From Bryum argenteum (taxonomy: Eukaryota > Streptophyta > Bryopsida > Bryales > Bryaceae), in assembly GCA_037043015.1 (NCBI GenBank), contig CM073322.1, forward strand, positions 20,674,364 through 20,738,363: a DNA stretch of 64,000 nt. Direction: 5' to 3'. Below are positions 37,620 through 50,054 of this stretch, piece after piece; position 1 is the stretch's first letter, and each line of letters opens with the position of its first letter. Both the position numbers and the translations under genes were made by a program. The notes beneath the pieces were generated by a model. The model was given only the letters and a program-made list of their open reading frames with translations. It did not search any database and was not told where the DNA came from.

Positions 37620-38190
37620 AGCCAATCGATGATTTTTGAGCCTCATGGTCTCTGAGATTGCAGTTGAGTGGAGGCATTTGCTACTAAATTTTCCATAACA
37701 TTATTCACTGTGGAAAATTTAGTATACTTCGGGACCTCGAAATTAGTGGTCATTCTTCTTTTTTCAAGATGGTGTAAAGCCAAGTGGAACCGAGAAAAGT
37801 TTACTCTCCAATCACAAATTTTACAATTTCATGGTCATGGCTCTTAGTTCATAGTGTAAAGCACCACCCCTAAAATTATAGTCGAGTGAAAACAACTGCC
37901 TCAACTCAACCATAATCTAAGAGATCATGAGTCTCAAAAAAATCATTGACTAGTTAGTGTTCAATTCTTTTAAGATATAGGAGGAAGAAGAAGAAGAGGG
38001 TAGCTCCGGGAATGATGAGGTTTTTACATTAGAACTTGTCCTCGTTAAAATCCACTTTGCATTACAAAGAGTGACAAATCCACATGAAAATTAACCTTTG
38101 ATTTTTGATGGTCATGACTCTTGATCATGAAAATGATTTAATTTTTGTGATTATGGCTCTCGGTACATAGTGTAAAGGGAAGCTTAGGAC
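37620..38190. repeat. Dispersed foldback-type repeat, copy 2 (partner at 27655-28045)
   Basis: It contains the same blocks as 27655-28045, and within itself the segment around 37645-37680 (catggtctctgagattgcag and following) recurs in inverted form around 37880-37930. A further pair, ctaaattttccataa and tggaaaatttag, lies at about 37685-37725. Two copies of catagtgtaaag (about 37850 and 38165) also belong to the unit. Confidence 0.5.
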
Positions 38191-38754
38191 CGATTTACAC
38201 TATGGTGGAGATTCCACCAGTCATGAAATTAAGGAGAAATCTCAAATTTTATCGCTTGAAATTGAGGCTTTTGAAATGTTATTGGCTAAAAATGAATTTT
38301 CTTGCCCAACTGTATGAACTTGTTGGCGAAATCCGAGGTTTCCATAAGAACATTCCATATTGGTAATTGCCATCTCTTCAACATTATTTGAAGAGTTTTG
38401 GGGAAAAAAAAAATCTCCTTTCGAAGTATCTCCTTGTTGAGATAAAACATAGTTATTTAGCCATAGAGTTCATGAAAAGGTGCAATATGATTTTGAAGTT
38501 GCCTCTGGGAATCTTTTGAATGCGGGGTGGGGGGTGCGTCAACTGTTTCAAAAGCAAGGAGGCGCTTGCCCACATCAAGCATGCATCTCCCAAATATTCC
38601 ACCATCATGCAACGCTCCATACTCTAAACACTAGACACTACTCTAAATATGTAGATTAGTGTTTGATTTTTTATAAGATTCGAAATTTTTGCTTTTGATC
38701 AAAAAAATTACCAGGAGCGTTGATTCCAATAGTATGGAAGGAACCCCATCTTGG

Positions 38755-38972
38755 GGTAAGCATTCGTAGCAGCTACCAAGGAGGATGGAGGAGGGGTAAT
38801 GAGCCCCCTAATTTTTTGATGTGTAGACATTAAATGCCAAGGAGTAGGCTTCCAAGGGTAACTTGGGGTCACAGACCTCAAATTTGAATTCAAAATTATC
38901 AAAAACGGTCTTGTGAGGGAGGTCCCCACAAATCTAGGGTGCCTCCTTGGTAGATACCACGAACCATTGCCC
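38755..38972 (-). mobile_element. Mutator-like MITE with 11-bp target-site duplication
   Basis: A 218-bp element with terminal inverted repeats of about 30 bp. The left end GGTAAGCATTCGTAGCAGCT continues into ACCAAGGAGG, and the complement of the right end reads GGGCAATGGTTCGTGGTATC continuing into TACCAAGGAGG. CCCCATCTTGG flanks both sides (38744-38754 and 38973-38983). Duplications of 9-11 bp are typical of Mutator-like insertion. It has no coding capacity. Confidence 0.8.
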
Positions 38973-38983
38973 CCCCATCTTGG

Positions 38984-40610
38984 CCGATGTAGAGTGCAAA
39001 AATATTGCCCGACAGTAAAAACGTATAACATGTTTACATCCGTGAGAAATTACATGAGCCTGCCGACATATGCGCTTCACTCATGCCAGCGAAAGGCGAA
39101 TAAGAACCGGAATCTCACCTTCACTTTACCGAAACAATCATGCCAGGATGAGAAAGTGCGTGGGCACCATTCATGATATGACAATTCCGTAACTTCGTTC
39201 TCGTAGAGCTTTCACAAAGTTACGTACTACTGTATTGATAAATCGACCATTCACTTGTGTCTGTGCAAGTTGATAGCTAGAGAGACGCGAGAATCATGCG
39301 CCGGCGCTTGCAGGACCCAGTCCCGTCCCCTCTCGGTTGCAAGGAAGCCCCAGAGAGCGTGACAGGCACGAATCAGCACGAATTGGCTCAGCCTTTACAC
39401 TAGACCACCCCATGTTCCCTTTGTAATAAATTATCAATAACGAGTGTAGTGGCTCCGGGATTCCTGCGCCCTGCTTTCTCGCAGCTCTGGAGTCAATCCC
39501 TCATCCAGACAATGCTAGTGCTGCTAGTCGGCTACCTTTCCTTTAGTTTCCTCATTTGGACGACCTCGGGCTCACGCAATCAATCTTCGACTCGACTCGA
39601 CTCTTCCCAGAGTCGATGGTTCGATACCCGTGGAGTTCGAGGAAGTGGGATTGCTGGCTTCTGGATAGCGCAGGCTACAGATTCGGGGTTGCGGATTCGG
39701 AGAGAATCCGTGGTTTGGGACGATCAGTGGAGCCAGGTTAGTCGAGACTTCTCTTCCCGCTTCGCATCACGTGTGGCTTACGCACTTTGTTGCGTGAGTG
39801 TGTAGCATTTCAAAGGATTCGTTGGGTGTGGAGAATATGTGATGGTATCTGAGAACAGTGTCGTTTGAAACGGATGGGAGGTGGGCAATTCCGTCGGGAC
39901 GGGAGAAATCTCCTTCTGGACCCTGTCAGAGTGTCAGCTGAGAAGGAGGGAGCCTCAGGTGGCAGTTAGTGGTATCATCCCTGTTACATCGGAATCTGGG
40001 TTACATTTTTAGAATCCGAACTCGATAGCGGAAGGATTTTCAATCGTAGCCGGGATGCATGTCTCTAGCTTCTTTAGTGATTTGCGAATGCGTGGTTGAT
40101 AATTTTAGCTCAACGGTTCATATGAGAGCATTACCAGATTTAGATCAACAGTGATTCGCGATAGTAGGGCAGTCTTTGCCGCGGCGTCAATCTCGCAGTT
40201 GCTCACTTGGGAGCAGAAAATCTAGGTTTTGCATTGCGAGTGTGCTGCCCCCGTGCTTGTTGCAATCACCTGATTGATTGTGGATGTCGGATTGTTTCCA
40301 GCGTGCGGCTATGGCGGAATGAGGAGTTTCCCCTTGCAATCTATGCGAGATCCGGGCTTGCTTCACTCACCGGTGATAGTCGGGGTGTCCGAGCAATTTC
40401 AGATGACTGCAATCTAGAGACCAGGGATAGATGGAATTGAATCAATTCTTCTTGGAGTACTCCGTGGAGCGTTGTACAGATCTGGTGTGGGATGAATCTT
40501 GTTTATCTGAGGTTCGTTCGCTCTCTCTTGCTTGCTGCTGTATTGCAATTACTCTTCATTCGGGGGCTTAGCGTTTTGTTGCAGCAGGTAAGGCTCAGAT
40601 CGATGCCACG
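38984..40610 (+). other. Likely promoter and 5' UTR of the second ATL gene
   Basis: From about 39300 the base composition rises to that of the neighbouring genes. Phrases such as cgttttgttgcagcaggtaaggc (about 40571-40593) look like splice sites, so the leader may contain an intron. A non-ATG open frame at 39449-39805 contains a hydrophobic stretch but no motif. No separate gene is claimed. Confidence 0.4.
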
Positions 40611-42432
40611 ATGCGCATTAGTACGATGAATGGGAGGTACCCCATACGAATGCAGTATCTCGACAGTGGGAACAGCACCGAGTTCCGGAATCCTGCGCCG
40701 GTGAGTGCTCCAGGGCCGCCGAAAGCGAGCGCATTCAGTCCGGCAGTAGTGGCAGTGATCGGCGTACTAGCTGGCGCTTTTCTAATCATCAGCTACTACC
40801 GGATCTTCCTCAAGTACTGCAATAGCCATCACCTAAGCATCTGGGGCACCCGGAGCGACACCCGAAATGGAGGCCCATCAACCATCGTAAGGCATCGATC
40901 ATTGCCTGGAGAGTGTACAATGATTGGCCATTCAGGGATTGCCTGGAGAGTGGAGAGAGATTGATGAGGTGGAGCATGGGTGATGCAGGTGCTTATGGAG
41001 GAGCATTCGTGGCCTCCAGACGCGCTCGGCTTGGACGAGGCGCTGATAAGTCGAATTCCGACGTGCAAGTACAAAGCGGGCGAGGGGATAGTGGACGGCA
41101 CGGAGTGTTCGGTCTGCTTGGGCGAGTTTGAAGAGGGCGAGGAGCTCCGCATCTTGCCGAAATGCAACCACCCGTTTCACATTCCTTGCATCGATACTTG
41201 GCTGGCGGCGTCCTCGACGTGCCCCTTGTGTCGAGTGAATATTGTTTTGGCCGCCGCCGTGCCGTATGCTTTGTTGCCGGTTGAACGTGAGCCCCCTGTT
41301 GGCCCCACAATGTCGTTCGTTCCTGCCGCGGCCGCGAATCCCATGCAGGCCCTCATCAACCATGAGATCGAGATGCTACAGGAGCAACATGTGCAGGAGT
41401 TTTTGGAAGCTGGCCAACTCTCTGGTCCTCCGTCCCGTCGCTCCAGTCGTAGCTCCTCTTTCGGTAACCCCAATTTTCATACTGTTCATCAACTCCGCAT
41501 CAACCACAAAGTAGTTGATCGTATTGCAACAAAGCTGGTGTCCTTTTTGATCACGTTGTCAGCTATTGTAGGGATGTAGGATCATTATCGTCGTCTTCTA
41601 GCCTAAACCCTAACATAATCTAGAATCGGATGTGTGTGCAGCTCCGGAAATGATGACACCAGACACGCACCGAATAGACATGCCAGAAATGCAACCCACG
41701 AGAGAAACTCCCAGACCTCCGGTAGTGCAAAGGTCAGTCTCTCACAGACAGGTCGCAAACAAGCCGACGGGGAGGCTCTACAGCCGCGCTCGGAGCGGCA
41801 ACAGAAAGCACCCACTGTCATCACCGCAAAGGAAGCGCTTCGCTCGGTTACTGACCGGATCATCTCGATCAACAGGGTCCAGTTCCATGAATCAAGTAGT
41901 CGTCGAGCTTCTGGCACAAGAAATCTTCCAAACCAGCACTAGCACTAGCACCATCAGCACCTCCGACCCTGGCAAACTGCCCAGAGCCACAAGCAGCACC
42001 GGCACCAGCAGCACTGGTACCACCAAAAAGATCCGCCACGATAACGCAAGCTTCGAGCTCATGTGGTCCATCGACGAGCAGGAGAATCCTCTCATGTGGT
42101 CCGTGAACGAGGACCCAGGATCGAGGACTCTTACGGAGCAGTGCTGCTGCTCGAGCTCCGAGGACGAGATGGAGGATCTGGCTGAGCGATTGGCGGATTC
42201 CATGGATCTTCGGAGCAATCCGGGGTCTGATTCTGAGGACTATCAGGATGTGCCTGCTGTGACTAAGAGGATGGTGAGGTCGAATTCTTCGGGGAGTGCG
42301 TGGCCTAGCCAGCGGCATTCGCTCAATCACTCCATGTCCAGGTTGAAACGATATGGATCTGCAAGCTCCTTGCGGAGGTTTGAGAAGGTCCATGCTTCGG
42401 ATCCTGTCTTTGAGATGTTTGAGGTTGATTAG
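40611..42432 (+). CDS. ATL-type RING-H2 E3 ubiquitin ligase, membrane-anchored (gene 2, ATL51-54-like)
   Basis: Model: join(40611..40886,40989..41463,41642..42432), 513 aa. Start ATG 40611; Met6 is an alternative. One transmembrane segment (about 44-62), then the GLD motif in [12 protein letters not shown] (about 106-108) and a RING-H2 finger (about 132-173) with [20 protein letters not shown], the HPFH histidines and CPLC. The stretch [20 protein letters not shown] closely matches my memory of the Arabidopsis ATL51-54 subgroup. The long C-terminal half is Ser/Thr-rich with an acidic patch ([11 protein letters not shown]) and is probably disordered. Intron 2 holds a telomere-like cctaaaccctaac motif. 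An out-of-frame ATG (40603) just upstream starts a very short frame and may lower translation. The two ATL genes here differ in exon number (2 against 3). Confidence 0.92.
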
Positions 42433-42699
42433 AATGCTTCACTACAGATGTAGCAAAACCATGCAATTGGATACTCCTCTGTCTCTGAAAAAACACCATG
42501 ATCTGCCAAAAATGGTTGGATTTTCTTATTCCAATCGGCATGAGGTTTTTACAGAGTGAGTTTTAAAGTATTATTAGGATTTGTTCATTAATATTACATC
42601 TTGGAATCTTTGTGAGCACTAGTGTTACAACCAAATTTTGGTGTTTCTCAGAGATAGAGGAGTAGGATGTAGGATATAGATCTTTGCATCTTTAATTGT

Positions 42700-44800
42700 G
42701 ACTAGTATGCCCTTGTGGTCCCCAAATCATAATGTCACAGAACAAAACCCTAAAATTAGTACCTGCCTTAGATGATAGATTATGTAACTCCAAACCACAT
42801 GATTCTTACAAGGTTGGGGCCTCTTACTTTGCTGCTGTATCTAAAATTAGGTCATTTTTGTAATTTATGGTGATTTGGGGGCTATAAATACTTGTAAATT
42901 CAACATCTCGGGATCCGTCGACTTGTTTCACACTCCGCTTGTTTTCTATATTTCTACAAAAAAATTGGCTTTTAAAAACACCCCATGCACCCTGATCCAA
43001 CCGGCAGTTCCCATTATCATACTCATAGTGTCACTTACAAATCAAATAAAAACAAAACAAATTGCTTGCCTCAGATAATAAACTTGTACCCATGATCATA
43101 GTGTCACTTACAAATCGAATAAAAATAGAACAAACTGCTTGCCTTAGATAATAAACTTGTATGTTGCCACACTCATACAAATGATTCCTAGTATATTTTG
43201 AGGCCCTTAACCCCTAAAAATCCAAGCGTTTTCAGGACTTCCAAAACCAAAAACTGCAATTTTCTACCACCTTGTTCGAATTGAGACATGGTCAAAATTT
43301 TTATTGCTTATTTGTACTTTCAACCGTAAGATCTCAAACCTACCTACTATCACTACTACCATGTGGAATTTCAATCGTTGGATCTTTATCATTTGTGAGA
43401 TCATAACACTCAAAGTTGGTGCAAAAGTTTTTTCGGGGATTGCTCGTGAGACATTGTTTCCATGGAGCAAAGAGAAAATTGAAGATTGTTACTCCAAGCA
43501 TAATTCCCATATTTTTTTTCATATGGGTAATCAAGTTGGGTACACTCATGCAAAATTTTGGAAACTAATTCCATTTTTGTGACCTTCATGCAAATTGTTT
43601 CGTAAAAGAAGGTCTAAAAACAACGATATAGTAAAACATGCATTTTATTCGATATATTTGGCTTAATTAAAGATCCCAACGGCGAGTAGGTGCCTTTATG
43701 AGTTTGTGAAATTTGAGAAGAAAAAAATTGGGAAAATTCCAAAACCTTAAATTTTGACAAATTTTGTAAGAGTTAATTTAATTAGAAATTACCAGAAATT
43801 TTGAAGATTGTTTTTGTAATTTTTGAGGGCTGCCCTTGTGAAATTGACAAACTTTTTGACTTGGGTCACTTTGGAACTCAAGTAGTGCTTTGTTCATGAA
43901 CATATTCCCAAAAAAAGTTTTCAAATAAAGACTAAATTTAAACTGCCCTTTTTGGACTTCAAATCTAAAATTTCTAGATGAAGGTTCTAAAATTGGAATT
44001 TGGATTTGCAAATTTTACCACATGCACTTTGCGGTGGTAAAAATTTTAGGAAATAATATTACTTTATCCGCTTCATCTAGGCTGCCCGAAATAAGAAACC
44101 TCCACTTTGGTGGCCGTGGATCTTTAGGGGTTAATACTTCAGATTTCCATATCTCCGGATCCGTCGACTTATCGCACAATCCAATTGTTTTCCACATTTC
44201 TAGAAAAAATCCACTTTCAACGACAAATCATGCGCCCGGATCCGAGCAATGCTTCTCAAGATTATTGTGTCAACTCGCAAACCAAAAAAAAAAAAGAACA
44301 AACTATGTGCTTCAAATTGATAAATTAGTATGGCCCGTAGTGTTGCCACGGATTTATAGTCAAATTTTGTATACTAAGTAAGTTATCTTAAAAATGATAA
44401 AAAGAATAAGAAGTTTCTATAATTAGGTCATTTTGTAATTTCTAGTGATTTGGGGCCATAAATACTTCAAAGTTCATTATCCTGAGACCTATTGACCCGT
44501 TTTGCAATCCGTCTGCTAACCACAACTCTACTATAAACCCACTTCCAACGACACCTTACGTGGCCCGATCGGATCGGCGACCTCGCCAGATCATAATGTC
44601 ACAAAACAAAAAAAAACTACGTGCCTTAAAAAATGGGCTACGTTGCTCTAGATGACCTGATTTTTAAGTGGTTGGGTTCTCTTGCTATTTTGCTGGATCC
44701 AAACTTAGGTGTTTCTGTCATTTTTGTCACTAAGTGTTACTCGCAAATCAAAACAAAACAAAGTACTTGCCTTAATAAATAGATGGTTCTTTTTTACCTA
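42700..44800. repeat. Cluster of diverged, partly tandem repeat units
   Basis: Several same-orientation copies share blocks in order: gatttggggNcataaatactt, a ggatccgtcgactt-type block, a run of aacgacac or aaaacaccc, tgtcacttacaaatc followed by aaaacaaac, and tgccttaRataa. Copies start near 42710, 42870, 43085, 44110, 44445 and 44715. One short duplication (43020-43080 and 43085-43155) is nearly perfect. No coding capacity. The origin is unclear: fragments of one element or local duplication. Confidence 0.55.
43195..43620. repeat. Dispersed AT-rich repeat, copy 2 (partner at 25985-26415)
   Basis: Collinear with 25985-26415 over about 400 bp, including cttaacccctaa, caaccgtaagatct, catttgtgagatcataacac, gcaaaagttttttc and catattttttttcatatgg. 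It lies inside the repeat cluster of this region and may have been inserted into it. Confidence 0.6.
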
Positions 44801-45977
44801 ATTGGTTTTTCCTTGTTCATAGTAATCTCTTTCGTTTGGTCATGAAGGGTCTATTGCTATTGTATACTTGTTAATGGATAGAATGTCTACTTTATGTGTG
44901 GAGTATTATCATGTGCCGTTTGGTAATTCAAAGGTTGATGGTAAGACTAGTATGCACATTTTTCTTAAAGGTTACTAATGTTTGGTGGCCAAGGGTGTAA
45001 TGCAAACTTGTGAATGGATGTATGGTCTATATGTGGAATCTTATCATGTGCCTTTTGGTGACTAAGAGGTTGGTGATAAGTCTTGTGTCTCTTGGTAACC
45101 ATATTTCCTATTCAAACGCTCTTGTCAAAACGAAGTGGAGTAAATTGCTTCTCTTTAGGAGGTTTCAGTGAGGAAAACATGTTAGATTCATGTTAACTTG
45201 TGTTAAATTGAATGTGAATGCACATGGATTTGACTAGGGAACACAAATGGAGGCCAATCTTCCATTGTTTCTGCTACAAAGAAACACACCTAGACTCTTA
45301 TTATTCAAAAAATTGAGAGACTCTTAACTTCATGAAGAAATTGTCTCCAACTATGGAGTAAATGTTTTGGCGAGCTCATTCATCAAGGTTAAGTGAATCA
45401 AGTAAATTTTAAGTCGGTTTCTTCATTTCAACTAGCTTTGGAGGAATCAAGAAGAGTTCTTTCACTTCGCAGAGTAATTATGTAAGTTCAATTAAGCTTA
45501 TATGAGCAAAAACAAAGAGATTGCGGCTAGAAATTGCAAAGTATGATATAATAACCAAGATATGACTTGACTAGACAAAGTGGACTACAAGAATCCTTTT
45601 CTACATAACTTTCAAGAGTATTACAAGAATGGCATTACTTTGATGCAGGAATTATGAATGATGAAGATGACTCTGATATTAAATGTCAACCTTCAATCCC
45701 TATGATACAAGGCTCAACTTGAGTTTTTGAGCCAAACTATATTTGAGCTAATTTAGCTAATAAGAAAGGAATTTGAAAGTGGATTGTTGTTTGTTCGGAC
45801 CAGAAGCGTAAGAAATGTGATCATTGTAGCTAGTTGAATGATGAACCTAATAACTTGAAACAATGATCACCTAATATTTGTAATCATGATAGATGTTTAG
45901 ACATATGTAAATTGAAAATCATGATATTCAAATTCAACTAATTGTAAGCTTATAATACTCCGTTCAATTGTAGACTT
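44801..45977. other. AT-rich intergenic region upstream of the cyclophilin
   Basis: No gene or clear element. Two related segments (tcatgtgccgtttggtaa and tcatgtgccttttggtga, about 44910 and 45050, each preceded by tgtggaNtRttatcatgtg) suggest a local duplication of about 140 bp. Confidence 0.45.
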
Positions 45978-46963
45978 ATGGTGAATCCGCAAAATCCAAA
46001 AGTGTTTTTTGACATTGTAATTGGAGGTACTCCAACTGGCCGAATTATCATGGAGTTGTATCAGGACACATGTCCAAAAACTGCTGAGAACTTTAGGTAT
46101 ATGTGTCCTTGTAAGAAACAATTCATCATTTGAAGTTCTTTATCAACAATCTTGTCGTTGTTTTCAAGTCTTCTAGTTTATTGTTTTAATTTCTTTCATA
46201 GTTCTTTCTATTTTCCTTCAATCTAAGTAAATTATTTAGTTTTTAAAGATTTAGTCATGATATGTCAATGTTTTTAGTAGAAATAACATGTTACTACTAG
46301 GTAATATTTACTACCAATAGTCTAAACAATAGATTGTGAAGCAAATATATAAATGATCTCAAAGTCTTTTGAGGGTTTTTCTTTGATATGGTTACAATAA
46401 TTTTTCACCATTTTCTATGTAATGGTATGAAGAATGTGGCAAAATTTTTAACGCGTAAAAATAGATGAATGTAGTTAGTGATATCGTCAAGAGTTTTTAC
46501 AAAATCTTTCAAGAAGAAAATTAGAATCATAGAAATAACTCATTGATACTATTGTAGATGTTTGTGTACTGGAGAAAAAGGAATTGGCAAGAGTGGAAGA
46601 AATTTACACTACAAAGGCTCAGCATTTCATAGGGTGATTCCTGAGTTTATGTGTCAAGGGGGAGACTTCACCAAGGGCAATGGCACTGGGGGTGAGTCCA
46701 TCTACGGGCTCAAATTCCCAGATGAAAATTTTGTGAGAAGGCATAGTGGACCTGGTATAGTCTCTATGGCCAATGCTGGACCCAATACCAATGGCTCACA
46801 ATTTTTCATCACAACCGTTCCTACTCCTTGGTTGGATGGCAAACATGTTGTACTTGGCCAAGTCATTGAAGGCTTCAATATTGTTAAAGCAGTTGAAGCC
46901 ATTGGCTCTAGTGATGGCAAACCTCGAAAAGCTGTCGTTATTGCCAATTGTGGCCAAATTTAA
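45978..46963 (+). CDS. Cyclophilin A-type peptidyl-prolyl cis-trans isomerase
   Basis: Catalyses cis-trans isomerisation of Xaa-Pro bonds; cytosolic type, no targeting peptide. Model: join(45978..46096,46558..46963), 174 aa, matching plant cyclophilin A (about 172). It starts [17 protein letters not shown]. Active-site blocks are all present: [16 protein letters not shown] (Arg and Phe), GSQFFIT (Gln and Phe), and [13 protein letters not shown] (Trp and His). The plant-specific loop [11 protein letters not shown] is also present. One 461-bp intron splits the gene after AENF, inside the Arg codon. The coding sequence is richer in A and T than the other genes in the window and sits in a repeat-rich stretch. 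It has no frame lesions, so it is probably functional. Confidence 0.95.
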
Positions 46964-47911
46964 CAACACCTATATACTTTTGAAACCTTAGTCACCCTCG
47001 TTGGTTCATTGCAAAATTTCTTCTAAGAAATTTGCAAATTGCATTGGTTGAATTTAATAACCGACAACATCAACAATTGTGGTGTTGTATTTTTGAGCAC
47101 TTGTTTCTTTTTTACACTCTGTAACACATTCCAAAAAATATAGAAATGTCCCCTTCAAAAAACGAAAAAATTCAACTGTAAGCATAATTTAAGTGAACCA
47201 TATAAAATGTTGTACATGCTGAACATAAGTCTTTTCTACACAAAACTACTATGATGTCCATTAATAAAGAAGAACTTCTTTATACAAAATTGAGACAATT
47301 CCACTTGTCAAGACTCATCAACTATGTTATGATCTTTGTAGTCTTAGTTTCTATGAAATAGAAATGATGACTTAAATTAGTAGGCAAGAGAATTATCTAA
47401 TAAGCTCAAATTTAAACAACTTTTGATTACCATTCTTTCCAATTGTGAAAACTCATTTTATTTTACTGAGATTGCATGAATGCAGTCCTCAAATTTGGAT
47501 AGTTTTGTAACTATAGTTTTATAGTTTCTCAATAAAAATGTAAGGCTGGTTTACGACGATCGCAATAATTTTAGGAAGACTCCAAAGCACTTCTGTACAC
47601 AACGATATTAACAGTAGAGTAACTGCTCAGAATCCGTTAAAAAGTCCAGAAACATGTTAAGAGTATTCTGAATTCGAGAATCATCCGGGGGTAGAATGCA
47701 CAACAATCAATGTCACTTACACCGTATATCTCAAAAGAGTGTACTCAATTACACTATGAAGTAGGAGTGCACAACAATTGCAGCGTGAGTGAGACCAATA
47801 CAGAGCCCACTCATATTGACATATCACAATCGAGAAATATTATACTCTGTTCCAAAGATCGCTGGCTGACTTTGTTAGCAAGTTTTGAATTGGTCAAGGC
47901 CTATAGTACAG
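46964..47911. other. Intergenic region, cyclophilin to the plastid-protein gene
   Basis: An AT-rich stretch that includes the 3' UTRs of the two convergent genes. No gene, RNA or element recognised. Confidence 0.5.
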
Positions 47912-50054
47912 TTATACAATCGTCCAAAGCTGTTCAGTAGAGGTATCAGTATATCGTACTTTTTGAGAAGCTGAAAAGCCACAGGCTCTCAGATAAGCAC
48001 CTACAGCCAATGCTGCGAAGTCGTTGAGGAGAAGCGCACGTCTACTGGCGAGAGCTCGCACTCCCCATTGAGTGGCGCTACCTTCGACTTTCACCTGCAA
48101 AAGCAGTATCTAAGATCTCCGAGAAAGACCTTACTTCTGCACTAAGAAAGGACACAGGACTCCCATACAGTGGTCCGAGCCTACAGTAAATAATTGGCTA
48201 ATTTTATCATGCAAAACTCTTTGGTGACTGTTTGCAAAACAATGATCTGTCTGATATATCTGCATGCAGATGAGCACCTCGTAAGAATGGAGAGTTTCCA
48301 CGTTGAAGGCGATGTGCTTACCCTTAGTTTACCTCCTGGACTGTTCGCTGAGAATTGCACTGGTTCTACACTCGCCTTCAGAGCATAGCCTTTGTCTAAA
48401 AACACTTGCATCAACTTCTTTACCCCTTCCGTTGCCTGTGGATTTCCCATGGATCTAAATTAGAATCTGGGACCTTCCACAAATGAATGGATACTGTTAA
48501 GAGCTTGTATCTTCAAGTTCATGGAGGTGTGGGTCAACGTCAAAGGAAACTGTATAAGTACAGATGGAAATGCATGTGAGGGTGCCTCGTGAGGTTTAAC
48601 TCAGCTAAAAGGAAATCAATATTAAAGTGGTGACAAGTGCTCACGGCTAGGAAGTCTGATGACGCTGGTGGAGGCGCATTAAAAACTTCATTCTCAAATC
48701 CATCCACAAGCTTCTCATACAGCAAGTCACCTGCTTTATTCATGAAAGCTGCTGGTAAGAGAGTGTTGTCTTTCAACCGCTCGTCTCTTCTCACGGTGCG
48801 AGACTCCCCATCTGACCCCACCTTCTCCTACAAGAAGAAAGATATTACAAGATTATTACGAAGAAGAGGCTGAAAGTGTAAAGTGTAGGCATCCCTGCGA
48901 TAGTGACGTAGAGATGGTAGCTTATCACTACGGGTACTAGTTTCATTCAGTAAATTCGCACAAATGAAAGTACCTGAAATACCACTTCCCCGGATATTAT
49001 TCCATTTGAGATTGCAGCAAATTGCGAGAAGCTGATGAAATCAAAGTACAACTGCAAAATGCACAAAAGGTGTAAGAGAGCTGACATGATCGACAGTTGT
49101 AAGTCTCAAATAAGGACATAACTACTCTGACAAACTGAAAAAATCTCCTTCTCAAAGGAGCTTCAAAATTGGAAAGAAAGGAACGGGGCTGAAATATACG
49201 AACACAAGGCAGAACTTTCTAATTCTGCTAGCAAGAAAGTCCTTCCATTGGCATGATTCCATGCGTGGAAGAAAACCTCTTCGGAATTGGTTACAAGAGG
49301 GTACAACACCAGCAATTTCTAGCTGTACATATCAATGAATAACAGATGACTGAGAAACTATTATTTGCTACAATTTTCAATGACTCTCTCCTCATCTGAA
49401 AGCCAATGTGTGGCTGAAGAAGTCGAGAGGTGAAAGCCAGGGAGGATGATAACGGACCGAAAGAGAGAGGAAGGAGGGCACAAACAGGATCAGTAAGATC
49501 TCCATATTTCACTCGAAGAGGCCGACACTGTACTGCGTAAGGCTCCAATTCACTCTGTCGCAGCTTCCAAAACTACAATCACATAGAAGACTAGCGTGAG
49601 TACATGTGATGGCTTCATATTAAGCCTTTTCCAAAGCTCCCATTGACTGCACCAAACTCACTTTAATCTGAAACTTGTCCATGGCAATGAAGTCCAAAGC
49701 GTCGACAGCTTCGTAAGCTGATCGCATAAGAAGCACAGCAAATTTCAAGTTCAGCATCTTGCGAGGATACAACACAGGCTCCGGTGGCAGAGGCAACGAA
49801 AAAGAGCTGAATGCGTCTTCAAATTCGTAAGCGACATCAAAGCTGGCTCTAGCGACGGTAGCCTTCCGGCTATTTATCGAATCCGGTTTGCACGTAAAAC
49901 TTCCTGCCCTAAGCTTAAAATCCTCATGACCACTGCACACCATCCTCCGCCTGTCACATGAAATACCACTTCTGCTAATGCCAGGGCCATATCTTTGCAC
50001 GCTGTTTGCAGAATCCAAGAGATTCGTGATAAGCGTGGCACCAATAGACGCCAT
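47912..50054 (-). CDS. Predicted chloroplast-targeted protein of unknown function
   Basis: Model: complement(join(47912..48094,48322..48435,48645..48827,48974..49051,49486..49572,49662..50054)), 345 aa. All joins are phase 0 with GT-AG borders, which supports the model. I chose ATG 50054 because the frame upstream has no ATG before a stop; the resulting N-terminus (MASIGATLITNLLDSANSVQ) is Ser/Arg-rich and fits a chloroplast transit peptide. Notable segments in the mature part: LKFAVLLMRSAYEAVDALDF, YGDLTDPLYFDFISFSQFAA, VRRDERLKDNTLLPAAFMNK and a C-terminal LRACGFSASQKVRYTDTSTE. It looks like a conserved single-copy plant protein, but I cannot name it, and no catalytic motif or membrane segment is evident. 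It is divergently transcribed from MSH2 across 805 bp. Confidence 0.85.

Noticed and set aside
39449-39805. Hydrophobic 118-codon frame upstream of the second ATL gene
   Set aside because: Starts at GTG and probably lies in the promoter or leader of the ATL gene.
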